Source of the DNA: Petrolisthes cinctipes | Taxonomy: Eukaryota; Arthropoda; Malacostraca; Decapoda; Porcellanidae | Direction: 5' to 3' | Length of the DNA stretch: 64,000 nt | Assembly (NCBI GenBank): GCA_033782935.1 | Contig: JAWQEG010000710.1 | Coordinates: forward strand, 1,674,001-1,738,000 | Shown here: in pieces, positions 52,901 through 64,000 of the stretch | Position numbering within the stretch: position 1 is the first letter of the stretch | Layout of the letters: every line of letters begins with the position of its first letter | The notes under the pieces: generated by a model | Told to the model about the DNA's origin: nothing | Databases searched by the model: none | Seen by the model: the letters and a program-made list of their open reading frames with translations, nothing else | Program-made: the position numbers and the translations under genes

Positions 52901-54994
52901 CGGGTGTTTTGAGGTGGAATTTGAGATATGAACGGGTACAGAAGATACATCCACATATCGACTTTTGGACACCTAAAAGATCGATTTTCAGTATGTTTTG
53001 GGCCTGTATATTGAAAATACTCTAACACGGAGTAAACATGTACAGATAGCTTCTGGGACCCCAAAATATCGAATTTTCGGGTGTTTTGGGCCTGAATCTG
53101 AGATATCGACTTTGGGCACCTAAAATATCGATTTTTAGCATGTTTTGGGCCTATATTTTGAAAATATTCTAGCACTGAGTAGGCATGTACAGATCGCTTC
53201 TGGGACCCCAAAATATCGAATTTTCGGGTGTTTTGAGCCTGAATTTGAGATATAAACGGGTACAGAAGATGCATGAACATATCGTCTTTTGGGCACCTAA
53301 AATATCGAGTTTGAGCTTGTTTTGGGTCTGTATCTTGAACGCATTCTAACTAGGAGTAGGCATGTACAGATCACTTCTGGGACCCAAAAATATCGAATTT
53401 TCGGGTGTTTTGAGGTCGAATTTGAGATATAAACAAGTACAGAAGATGCATGCACATATCGACTTTTGGGCACCTAAAAGATCGATTTTCAGTATGTTTT
53501 GGGCCGGTATTTTGAAAATACTCTAACACGGAGTAGGCATGTACGGTTCGCTTCTGGAACCCCAAAATATCGAATTTTCGGGTATTTTGGGCCTGAATTT
53601 GAGATATCGACTTTGGGCACCTAAAATATCGATTTTTTGCATGTTTTGGGCCTATATTTTGAAAATATTCTAGCACTGAGTAGGCATGTACAGATCACTT
53701 CTGGGACCCAAAAATATCGAATTTTCGGGTGTTTTGAGCCTGAATTTGAGATATAAACGGGTACAGAAGATGCATGCACATATCGACTTTGGACACTTAA
53801 AATATCGATTTTTAGCATGTTTTGAGCCTATATTTTGAAAACATTCTAGCACTGAGTAGGCATGTACAGATCGCTTCTGGGACCCAAAAATATCGAATTT
53901 TCGGGTGTCATAAGGTTGAATTTGGGATATAAACGGGTGCTGAAGATGCATACACATTATTGACTTTGGGCACCTAAAAGATCGATTTTCAGTATGTTTT
54001 GGGCCTGTATTTTGAAAATACTCTAACACGGAGTAAGCATGTACAGATCGCTTCTGGGACCCCAAAATATCGAATTATCGGGTGTTTTGGGACTGAATCT
54101 GAGATATCGACTTTGGGCACCTAAAATATCGATTTTTAGCATGTTTTGGGCCTAGATTTTGAAAATATTCTAGCACTGAGTAGGCATGTACAGATCGCTT
54201 CTGGGACCCCAAAATATCGAATTTTCGGGTGTTTTGAGCCTGAATTTGAGATATAAACGGGTACAGAAGATGCATGCAAATATCGACTTTTGGGCACCTA
54301 AAATATCGATTTTTAGCATGTTTTGGGTCTGTATCTTGAACACATTCTAACTATGAGTAGGCATGTACAGATCGCTTCTGGGACCCAAAAATATCGAATT
54401 TTCGGGTGTTTTGAGGTTGAATTTGAGATATAAACAAGTACAGAAGATGCATGCACATATCGACTTTTGGGCACCTAAAAGATCGATTTTCAGTATGTTT
54501 TGGGCCGGTATTTTGAAAATACTCTAACACGGAGTAGGCATATACAGTTCGCTTCTGGAACCCCAAAATATCGAATTTTTGGGTGTTTTGGGCCTGAATT
54601 TGAGATATCGACTTTGGACACTTAAAATATCGATTTTTAGCATGTTTTGAGCCTATATTTTGAAAACATTCTAGCACTGAGTAGGCATGTACAGATCGCT
54701 TCTGGGACCCAAAAATATCGAATTTTCGGGTGTCATAAGGTTGAATTTGGGATATAAACGGGTGCTGAAGATGCATACACATTATTGACTTTGGGCACCT
54801 AAAAGATCGATTTTCAGTATGTTTTGGGCCTGTATTTTGAAAATACTCTAACACGGAGTAAGCATGTACAGATCGCTTCTGGGACCCAAAAATATCGAAT
54901 TTTCGGGTGTTTTGAGTCTGAATTTGAGATATAAACGGGTACAGAAGATGCATGCACATATCGACTTTTGGGCACCTAAAATATCGATTTTGAG
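46976..54994 (+). repeat. Block F proximal: 7-monomer HORs of ~1,177 bp and 6-monomer derivatives
   Basis: The unit has monomer lengths 177, 177, 147, 176, 176, 177, 147 (sum 1,177). Units counted from the GTCTGTATCTTGAACACATT monomer begin at 46,936, 48,113, 49,288 (a hybrid start), 51,140, 52,316, 53,316 and 54,317. The spacings are 1,177, 1,175, 1,852, 1,176, 1,000, 1,001 and 678 bp. The 1,000-bp units lack one 176-bp monomer. Two kinds of 147-bp monomer alternate, one after CAGTTCGCTTCTGGAACCCC and one with GCCTGAATCTGAGATATCG. Confidence 0.86.
53799..53975 (+). repeat. Example monomer showing internal ~88-bp dimer structure
   Basis: This unit shows the substructure of the whole family. 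The first half (53,799-53,886) and second half (53,887-53,975) both begin AAAATATCGA. They share in register a GTTTTG(G/A)GCC block, a GCATG(T/C)ACA block and an ATCG(C/A)(T/C)T block followed by a GGG-rich end. A hand alignment of the consensus halves gives about 60 identities in 88 positions. The 176-bp monomer therefore looks like a diverged duplication of an ~88-bp ancestor. The second half here is 89 bp because it ends in the one-base-longer CTTTGGGCACCT variant. Confidence 0.8.
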
Positions 54995-57849
54995 CATGTT
55001 TTGGGTCTGTATTTTGAACACATTCTAACTAGGAGTAGGCATGTACAGATCGCTTCTGCTACCCAAAAATATCGAATTTTCGGGTGTTTTGAGGTTGAAT
55101 TTGAGATATAAACAAGTACAGAAGATGCATGCACATATCGACTTTTGGGCACCTAAAAGATCGATTTTCAGTATGTTTTGGGCCTGTATTTTGAAAATAC
55201 TCTAACACGTAGTAGGCATGTACAGTTCGCTTCTGGAACCCCAAAATATCGAATTTTCGGGAATTTTGTGCCTGAATTTGAGATATCGATTTGGGCACCT
55301 AAAATATCGATTTTTAGCATGTTTTGGGCCTAGATTTTGAAAATATTCTAGCACTGAGTAGGCATGTACATATCACTTCTGGGACCCCAAAATATCGAAT
55401 TTTCGTGTGTTTTGAGCCTGAATTTGAAATATAAACGCGTACAGAAGATGCATGCACATATCGACTTTGGACACTTAAAATATCGATTTTTAGCATGTTT
55501 TGAGCCAATATTGTGAAAATATTCTAGCACTGAGTAGGCATGTACAGATCGCTTCTGGGACCCCAAAATATCGAATTTTCGGGTGTTTTGAGTCTCAATT
55601 TGAGATATAAACGGGTACAGAAGATGCATGCACATATCGACTTTTGGGCACCTAAAAGATCGATTTTCAGTATGTTTTGTGCCTGTATTTTGAAAATACT
55701 CTAACACGGAGTAGGCAAGTACAGATCCCTTCTGGGACCCCAAAATATCGAATTTTCGGGTGTTTGGAGCCTGAATTTGAGATATGAACGGGTACAGAAG
55801 ATACATCCACATATCGACTTTTGGCCACCTAAAAGATCGATTTTCAGTATGTTTTGGGCCTGTATATTGAAAATACTCTAACACGGAGTAAGCATGTACA
55901 GATCGCTTCTGGGACCCAAAAATATCGAATTTTCGGGTGTTTTGGGCCTGAATCTGAGATATCGACTTTGGGCTCCTAAAATATCGATTTTTAGCATGTT
56001 TTGGGCCTATATTTTGAAAATATTCTAGCACTGAGTAGGCATGTACAGATCGCTTCGGGGACCTAAAAATATCGAATTTTCGAGTGTCTTGAGGTTGAAT
56101 TTGGGATATAAACGGGTGCAGAAGATGCATACACATATTGACTTTGGTCACCTTAAATATCGATTTTCAGCATGTTTTGGGCCTGTATTTTGAAAATACT
56201 CTAACACGGAGTAGGCAAGTACAGATCCCTTCTGGGACCCCAAAATATCGAATTTTCGGGTGTTTAAAGCCTGAATTTGAGATATGAACGGGTACAGAAG
56301 ATACATCCACATATCGACTTTTGGACACCTAAAAGATCGATTTTGAGCATGTTTTGGGTCTGTATCTTGAAAACATTCTAACTAGGAGTAGGCATGTACA
56401 GATCGCTTCTGGGACCCAAAAATATCGAATTTTCGGGTGTTTTGAGGTGGAATTTGAGATATAAACAAGTTCAGAAGATGCATGCACATATCGACTTTTG
56501 GGCACCTAAAAGATCGATTTTAAGTATGTTATGGGCCTGTATTTTGACAATACTCTAACACGTAGTAGGCATGTACAGTTTGCTTCTGGAACCCCAAAAT
56601 AACGAATTTTCGAGTGTTTTGGGCCTGAATTTCAAATATCGACTTTGGGCACCTAAAATATCGATTTTTAGCATGTTTTGGGCCTATATTTTGAAAATAT
56701 TCTAGCACTGAGTAGGCATGTACAGATCGCTTCTGAAACCCCAAAATATCGAATTTTCGGCTGTTTTGAGGCTGAATTTGAGATATAAAGGGTACAGAAG
56801 ATGCATGCACATATCGACTTTTCGGCACCTAAAATATCGATTTTGAGCATGTTTTGGGTCTGTATCTTGAACACATTCTAACTAGGAGTAGGCATGTACA
56901 AATCGCTTCTGGGACCCAAAAATATCGAATTTTCGGGTGTTTAAAGCCTGAATTTGAGATATGAACGGGTACAGAAGATACATCCACATATCAACTTTTG
57001 GACACCTAAAAGATCGATTTTCAGTATGTTTTGGGCCTGTATATTGAAAATACTCTAACACAGAGTAAGCTTGTACAGATCGCTTCTGGGACCCCAAAAT
57101 ATCGAATTTTCGGGTGTTTTGGGCCTGAATCTGAGATATCGACTTTGGGCACCTAAAATATCGATTTTTAGCATGTTTTGGGCCTATATTTTGAAAATAT
57201 TCTAGCACTGAGTAGGCATGTACAGATCGCTTCTGGGACCCCAAAATATCGAATTTTCGGGTGTTTTGAGCCTGAATTTGAGATATAAACGGGTACAGAA
57301 GATGCATGCACATATCGACTTTTGGGCACCTAAAATATCGATTTTTAGCATGTTTTGGGTCTGTATTTTGAACACATTCTAACTAAGAGTAGGCATGTAC
57401 AGATCGCTTCTGCTACCCAAAAATATCGAATTTTCGGGTGTTTTGAGGTTGAATTTGAGATATAAACAAGTACAGAAGATGCATGCACATATCGACTTTT
57501 GGGCACCTAAAAGGTCGATTTTCAGTATGTTTTGGGCCTGTATTTTGAAAATACTCTAACACGGAGTAAGCATGTACAGATCGCTTCTGGAACCCCCAAA
57601 AATCGAATTTTCGGGTGTTTTGGGCCTGAATCTGAGATATCGACTTTGGGCACCTAAAATATCGATTTTTTGCATGTTTTGGGCCTATATTTTGAAAATA
57701 TTCTAGCACTGAGTAGGCATGTACAGATCGCTTCTGGGACCCAAAAATATCGAATTTTCGGGTGTTTTGAGTCTGAATTTGAGATATAAACGGGTACAGA
57801 AGATGCATGCACATATCGACTTTTGGGCACCTAAAATATCGATTTTTAG
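54995..57849 (+). repeat. Block F super-repeat copy 1, including 501-bp 3-monomer units
   Basis: The left part (about 54,995-56,170) recurs at 57,850, and most of it again at 60,527, marked by the private variant GAAATATAAACGCGTACAG near 55,427, 58,283 and 60,959. Its right part contains three successive short units beginning at 56,348, 56,848 and 57,349 (500, 501 and 501 bp). Each is a 3-monomer series of about 177, 177 and 147 bp (or 176 in place of a 177). Confidence 0.82.
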
Positions 57850-60526
57850 CATGTTTTGGGTCTGTATTTTGAACACATTCTAACTAGGAGTAGGCATGTA
57901 CAGATCGCTTCTGCTACCCAAAAATATCGAATTTTCGGGTGTTTTGAGGTTGAATTTGAGATATAAACAAGTACAGAAGATGCATGCACATATCGACTTT
58001 TGGGCACCTAAAAGATCGATTTTCAGTATGTTTTGGGCCTGTATTTTGAAAATACTCTAACACGGAGTAGGCATGTACAGTTCGCTTCTGGAACCCCAAA
58101 ATATCGAATTTTCGGGTATTTTGTGCCTGAATTTGAGATATCGACTTTGGGCACCTAAAATATCGATTTTTAGCATGTTTTGGGCCTAGATTTTGAAAAT
58201 ATTCTAGCACTGAGTAGGCATGTACATATCACTTCTGGGACCCCAAAATATCGAATTTTCGTGTGTTTTGAGCCTGAATTTGAAATATAAACGCGTACAG
58301 AAGATGCATGCACATATCGACTTTGGACACTTAAAATATCGATTTTTAGCATGTTTTGAGCCTATATTGTGAAAATATTCTAGCACTGAGTAGGCATGTA
58401 CAGATCGCTTCTGGGACCCCAAAATATCGAATTTTTGGGTATTTTGAGTCTCAATTTGAGATATAAACGGGTACAGAAGATGCATGCACATATCGACTTT
58501 TGGGCACCTAAAAGATCGATTTTCAGTATGTTTTGGGCCTGAATATTGAAAATACTCTAACACGGAGTAAGCATGTACAGATCGCTTCTGGGACCCCAAA
58601 ATATCGAATTTTCGGGTGTTTTGGGCCTGAATCTGTGATATCGACTTTGGGCACCTAAAATATCGATTTTTAGCATGTTTTGGGCCTATATTTTGAAAAT
58701 ATTCTAGCACTGAGTAGGCATGTACAGATCGCTTCGGGGAACTAAAAATATCGAATTTTCGAGTGTCTTGAGGTTGAATTTGGGATATAAACGGGTGCAG
58801 AAGATGCATACACATATTGACTTTGGTCACCTTAAATATCGATTTTCAGCATGTTTTGGGCCTGTATTTTGAAAATACTCTAACACGGAGTAGGCAAGTA
58901 CAAATCCCTTCTGGGACCCCAAAATATCGAATTTTCGGGTGTTTAAAGCCTGAATTTGAGATATGAACGGGTACAGAAGATACATCCACATATCGACTTT
59001 TGGACACCTAAAAGATCGATTTTCAGTATGTTTTGGGCCTGTATATTGAAAATACTCTAACACGGAGTAAGCATGTACAGATCGCTTCTGGGACCCCAAA
59101 ATATCGAATTTTCGGGTGTTTTAGGCCTGAATCTGAGATATCGACTTTGGGCACCTAAAATATCGGTTTTTAGCATGTTTTGAGCCTATATTTTGAAAAT
59201 ATTCTAGCACTGAGTAGGCATGTACAGATCGCTTCTGGGACCCCAAAATATCGAATTTTCGGGTGTTTTGAGTCTGAATTTGAGATATAAACGGGTACAG
59301 AAGATGCATGCACATATCGACTTTTGGGCACCTAAAATATCGATTTTGAGCATGTTTTGAGTCTGTATCTTGAAAACATTCTAACTAGGAGTAGGCATGT
59401 ACAGATCGCTTCTGGGACCCAAAAATATCGAATTTTCGGGTGTTTTGAGGTGGAATTTGAGATATAAACAAGTTCAGAAGATGCATGCACATATCGACTT
59501 TTGGGCACCTAAAAGATCGATTTTAAGTATGTTATGGGCCTGTATTTTGAAAATACTCTAACACGTAGTAGGCATGTACAGTTTGCTTCTGGAACCCCAA
59601 AATAACGAATTTTCGAGTGTTTTGGGCCTGAATTTCAAATATCGACTTTGGGCACCTAAAACATCGATTTTTAGCATGTTTTGGGCCTATATTTTGAAAA
59701 TATTCTAGCACGAAGTAGGCATGTACAGATCACTTCTGGGTTCCCAAAATATCGAATTTTCGGCTGTTTTGAGGCTGAATTTGAGATATAAAGGGTACAG
59801 AAGATGCATGCACATATCGACTTTGGACACTTCAAATATCGATTTTAAGCATGTTTTGAGCCTATATTTTGAAAACATTCTAGCACTGAGTAGGCATGTA
59901 CAGATCGCTTCTGGGACCCAAAAATATCGAATTTTCGGGTGTCTTGACGTTGAATTTGGGATATAAACGGGTGCAGAAGATGCATACACATATTGACTTT
60001 GGTCACTTTAAATATCGATTTTCAGCATGTTTTGGGCCTGTATTTTGAAAATACTCTAACACGGAGTAGGCAAGTACAGATCCCTTCTGGGACCCCAAAA
60101 TATCGAATTTTCGAGTATTTAAAGCCTGAATTTGAGATATGAACGGGTACAGAAGATACATCCACCTATCGACTTTTTGACACCTAAAAGATCGATTTTC
60201 AGTATGTTTTGGTCCTGTATATTGAAAATACTCTAACACGGAGTAAGCATATACAGATCGCTTCTGGGACCCCCAAAAATCGAATTTTCGGGTGTTTTGG
60301 GCCTGAATCTGAGATATCGACTTTGGGCACCTAAAATATCGATTTTTAGCATGTTTTGGGCCTATATTTTGAAAATATTCTAGCACTGAGTAGGCATGTA
60401 CAGATCGCTTCTGGGACCCCAAAATATCGAATTTTCGGGTGTTTTGAGTCTGAATTTGAGATATAAACGGGTACAGAAGATGCATGCACATATCGACTTT
60501 TGGGCACCTAAAATATCGATTTTGAG
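57850..60526 (+). repeat. Block F super-repeat copy 2, 2,677 bp
   Basis: Matches copy 1 at 2,856 bp from its start to about 58,527, then at 2,679 bp after loss of one 177-bp monomer. It contains a unit of 1,501 bp (57,850-59,350) followed by a 7-monomer unit of 1,176 bp (59,351-60,526). The CTGTTTTGAGGCTGAATTTG and ATATAAAGGGTACAG variants near 59,763-59,796 match those near 56,760-56,793. Confidence 0.82.
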
Positions 60527-62350
60527 CATGTTTTGGGTCTGTATTTTGAACACATTCTAACTAGGAGTAGGCATGTACAGATCGCTTCTGGGACCCAAAA
60601 ATATCGAATTTTCGGGTGTTTTGAAGTTGAATTTGAGATATAAACAAGTACAGAAGATGCATGCACATATCGACTTTTGGGCACCTAAAAGATCGATTTT
60701 CAGTATGTTCTGGGCCTGTATTTTGAAAATACTCTAACACGGAGTAGGCATGTACAGTTCGCTTCTGGAACCCCAAAATATCGAATTTTCGGGTATTTTG
60801 TGCCTGAATTTGAGATATCGACTTTGGGCACCTAAAATATCGATTTTTAGCATGTTTTGGGCCTATATTTTGAAAATATTCTAGCACTGAGTAGGCATGT
60901 ACAGATCACTTCTGGGACCCCAAAATATCGAATTTTCGTGTGTTTTGAGCCTGAATTTGAAATATAAACGCGTACAGAAGATGCATGCACATATCGACTT
61001 TGGACAATTAAAATATCGATTTTTAGCATGTTTTGAGCCTATATTGTGAAAATATTCTAGCACTGAGTAGGCATGTACAGATCGCTTCGTGGACCAAAAA
61101 ATATCTAATTTTCGGGTGTCTTGAGGTTGAATTTGGGATATAAACAGGTGCAGAAGATGCATACACATATTGACTTTGGTCACCTTAAATATCAATTTTC
61201 AGCATGTTTTGGGCCTGTATTTTGAAAATACTCTAACACGGAGTAGGCAAGTACAGATCCCTTCTGGGACCCCAAAATATCGAATTTTCGGGTGTTTAAA
61301 GCCTGAATTTGAGATATGAACGGGTACAGAAGATACATCCACATATCAACTTTTGGACACCTAAAAGATCGATTTTCAGTATGTTTTGGGCCTGTATATT
61401 GAAAATACTCTAACACAGAGTAAGCTTGTACAGATCGCTTCTGGGACCCCAAAATATCGAATTTTCGGGTGTTTTGGGCCTGAATCTGAGATATCGACTT
61501 TGGGCACCTAAAATATCGATTTTTAGCATGTTTTGGGCCTATATTTTGAAAATATTCTAGCACTGAGTAGGCATGTACAGATCGCTTCTGGGACCCCAAA
61601 ATATCGAATTTTCGGGTGTTTTGAGCCTGAATTTGAGATATAAACGGGTACAGAAGATGCATGAACATATCGTCTTTTGGGCACCTAAAAGATCGATTTT
61701 CAGTATGTTTTGGGCCTGTATTTTGAAAATATTCTAACACGGAGTAGGCATGTACAGTTCGCTTCCGGAACCCCAAAATATCGAATTTTTGGGTGTTTTG
61801 GGCCTGAATTTAAGATATCGACTTTGGGCACCTAAAATATCGATTTTTAGCATGTTTTGGGCCTATATTTTGAAAATATTCTTGCACGAAGTAGGCATGT
61901 ACAGATCACTTCTCGGACCCTAAAATATCGAATTTTCGGGGGTTTTGAGCCTGAATTTGAGATATAAACGGGTACAGAAGATGCATGCACATATCGACTT
62001 TGGACACTTAAAATATCGATTTTTAGCATGTTTTGAGCCTATATTTTGAAAACATTCTAGCACTGAGTAGGCATGTACAGATCGCTTCTGGGACCCCAAA
62101 ATATCGAATTTTCGGGTGTTTTGGGCCTGAATCTGAGATATCGACTTTGGGCTCCTAAAATATCGATTTTTAGCATGTTTTGGGCCTATATTTTGAAAAT
62201 ATTCTAGCACTGAGTAGGCATGTACAGATCGCTTCTGGGACCCCAAAATATCGAATTTTCGGGTGTATTTAGCCTGAATTTGAGATATAAACGGGTACAG
62301 AAGATGCATGCACATATCGACTTTTGGGCACCTAAAATATCGATTTTGAG
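60527..62350 (+). repeat. Block F super-repeat copy 3, partial
   Basis: Starts like copies 1 and 2 (shift 2,677 bp from 57,850) with the GAAATATAAACGCGTACAG marker, then diverges in monomer order. Lengths are 177, 147, 176, 176, 177, 147, 177, 147, 176, 147, 177. The segment near 61,310-61,450 shares GAGTAAGCTTGTACAG and CACATATCAACTTTTGG with 56,960-57,075, linking it to the 501-bp region of copy 1. Confidence 0.8.
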
Positions 62351-64000
62351 CATGTTTTGGGTTTGTATCTTGAACACATTCTAACAAGGACTAGGCATGT
62401 ACAGATCGCTTCTGGGACCCAAAAATATCGAATTTTCGGGTGTTTTGAGATCGAATTTGAGATATAAACAAGTACAGAAGATGCATGCACATATCGACTT
62501 TTGGGCACCTAAAAGATCGATTTTCAGAATGTTTTGGGCCTGTATTTTGAAAATACTCTAACACGGTGTAGGCATGTACAGTTCGCTTCCGGAACCCCAA
62601 AATATCAAATTTTTGGGTGTTTTGGGCCTGAATTTGAGATATCGACTTTGGGCACCTAAAATATCGATTTTTAGCATGTTTTCGGCCTATATTTTGAAAA
62701 TATTCTAGCACAAAGGAGGCATGTACAGATCACTTCTGGGATCCTATAATATAGAATTTTTGGGTGTTTTGAGCCTGAATTTGAGATATAAACGGGTACA
62801 GAAGATGCGTGCACATATCGACTTTTTGGCACCTAAAAGATCGGTTTTCAGTATGTTTTGGGCCTGTATATTGAAAACATTCTAGCACTGAGTAGGCATG
62901 TACAGATCGCTTCTGGGACCCAAAAATATCGAATTTTCGGGTGTTTTGAAGCGGAATTTGAGATATAAACAAGTACAGAAGATGCATGCACATATCGACT
63001 TTTGGGCACCTAAAAGATCGATTTTCAGTATGTTTTGGGCCTGTATTTTGAAAATACTCTAGCACGGAGTAGGCATGTACAGTTCGCTTCTGGAACCCCA
63101 AAATATCGAATTTTCGGGTGTTTTGGGCCTGAATTTGAGATATAAACGGGTACAGAAGATGCATCCACATATCGACTATTGGACACCTAAATGATCGATT
63201 TTCAGTATGTTTTGGGCCTGTATATTGAATATACTCTAACACGGAGTAAGCATGTACAGTTTGCTTCTGGGACCCCAAAATATCGAATTTTCGGGTGTTT
63301 TGGTCCTGAATCTATCGATTTTGAGCATGTTTTGGGTCTGTATCTTGAACACATTCTAACTAGGAGTAGGCATGTACCGATCGCTTCTGGGACCCAAAAA
63401 TATCGAATTTTCGGGTGTTTTGCGGTTGAATTGTAGATATAAACAAGTACAGAAGATGCATGCACATATCTACTTTTGGGCACCTAAAAGATCGATTTTC
63501 AGTATGTTTTGGGCCTGTATTTTGAATATACTCGGGTGTTTTTTGGCCTGAATTTGAGATATCGACTTTGGGCACCTAAAATATCGATTTTTAGCATGTT
63601 TTGGGCCTATATTTTGAAAATATTCTAGCACTGAGTAGGCATGTACAGATTGCTTCTGGGACCGCAAAATATCGAATTTTCGGGTGTTTTCAGCCTGAAT
63701 TTGATATATAAACGGGTACAGAAGGTGCATGCACATATCGACTTTTGGGCACCTAAAATATCGATTTTGAGCATGTTTTGGGTCTGTATCTTGAATTCAT
63801 TCTAACTAGGAGTAGGCATGTACAGATCGCTTCTGGGACCCAAAAATATCGAATTTTCGGGTGTTTTGAGGTTGAATTGTAGATATAAACAAGTACAGAA
63901 GATGCATGCACATATCTACTTTTGGGCACCTAAAAGATCGATTTTCAGTATGTTTTGGGCCTGTATTTTGAAAATACTCTAACACGGAGTAGGCATGTAC
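62351..64000 (+). repeat. Block F distal: irregular monomers at window edge
   Basis: Phase marks at 62351, 62528, 62675, 62852, 63029, 63206, 63326, 63503, 63595, 63772 and 63949 include two unusually short intervals, 120 bp (63,206-63,325) and 92 bp (63,503-63,594). The first joins CCTGAATCT directly to ATCGATTTTGAGC. The second joins GAATATACT to CGGGTGTTTTTTGGCC. Both look like deletions on top of the 147-bp form. The array continues past the window end. Confidence 0.8.

Larger units (their letters stand above)
1..64000. repeat. Tandem satellite array, 176/177-bp monomer family (interrupted by a LINE at 21,327-24,404)
   Basis: Similar monomers follow one another without spacers from the first to the last base, except for the LINE. 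Using the conserved (C/T)ATGTTTT element as a phase marker, successive marks lie 176 or 177 bp apart, with recurrent shorter classes. Recognisable segments in order are AAAATATCGATTTTTAGCAT, GTTTTGGGCCTATATTTTGA, AGCACTGAGTAGGCATG, TACAGATCGCTTCTGGGACC, AATATCGAATTTTCGGGTG, TTTTGAGCCTGAATTTGAG, ATATAAACGGGTACAGAAG and ATGCATGCACATATCGACTT. All monomers have the same orientation. A monomer near nucleosomal length with HOR organisation fits centromeric or pericentromeric heterochromatin, but location and function are inferred. The array continues beyond both window ends. Confidence 0.97.

Noticed and set aside
53887..53903. CENP-B box-like motif at ATCGAATTTTCGGG
   Set aside because: The core ATCG...CGGG resembles the box, but the spacing is one base short, the first T of TTCG is A, and the central A is not in place. 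I do not call a CENP-B box.
55348..56151. Long minus-strand open frames through the satellite (for example 267 codons here, ~260 codons at 677-1,462 and 2,407-3,192)
   Set aside because: They repeat the same satellite-derived text, end whenever a 176-bp monomer shifts the frame, overlap in several frames and show no domain. They are a by-product of few stop codons on that strand.

Overview
The window is almost entirely (about 61 of 64 kb) one tandem satellite DNA array, interrupted once by a truncated, decayed non-LTR retrotransposon (LINE) at about 21,327-24,404. The array runs off both ends of the window. I see no host protein-coding gene, tRNA, rRNA or CRISPR array. The sequence is clearly eukaryotic. 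The LINE encodes an APE-type endonuclease and a reverse transcriptase of the CR1/Jockey group, in a style familiar from arthropods, so an arthropod is the best guess; the lineage is not fixed by anything I can see. The long, homogenised, one-orientation satellite with higher-order repeats (HORs) is typical of centromeric, pericentromeric or other heterochromatin.

The basic unit is a 176/177-bp AT-rich monomer, always in the same orientation. The monomer is itself a degenerate head-to-tail dimer of an ~88-bp unit: the two halves align at about 60 of 88 positions by hand and both start with AAAATATCGA. Length variants recur as diagnostic classes: 178 bp; 144 bp (net loss of 32 bp, junction ATGCATGCATGCAGTATG); 147 bp (29-bp loss between two ATAT tracts); 158/159 bp (18-bp loss between two CT dinucleotides); and 126 bp (the 144 and 158 losses combined).

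Layout. Block A (1-12,228) has HORs of 8 to 11 monomers (1,378, 1,554, 1,730 or 1,906 bp), each carrying one 144-bp and one 178-bp monomer. Block B (12,229-16,979) has HORs of 7 monomers (1,232 bp). Block C (16,980-21,326) has diverged monomers in which the 147 and 158/159 classes first appear. The LINE follows. Block D (24,405-33,790) holds a two-copy tandem duplication with units of 3,166 and 3,518 bp. Block E (33,791-46,975) is a nearly identical tandem duplication of about 6,593 and 6,592 bp. Block F (46,976-64,000) has a HOR of 7 monomers of about 1,177 bp (lengths 177,177,147,176,176,177,147), with 6-monomer (~1,000 bp) and 3-monomer (501 bp) derivatives and a further 2.7-2.9 kb super-repeat.

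The array therefore shows nested amplification: 88 bp to 176 bp, to HORs of 0.5-1.9 kb, to duplications of 2.7-6.6 kb. Hybrid monomers mark unequal exchanges. The many open frames on the minus strand are by-products of the repeat and I do not annotate them as genes. I found no convincing new functional system. The points most worth a second look are the internal 88-bp dimer, the multi-scale HORs, the very recent 6.6-kb duplication, and the LINE that lacks its 3' end and target-site duplication.
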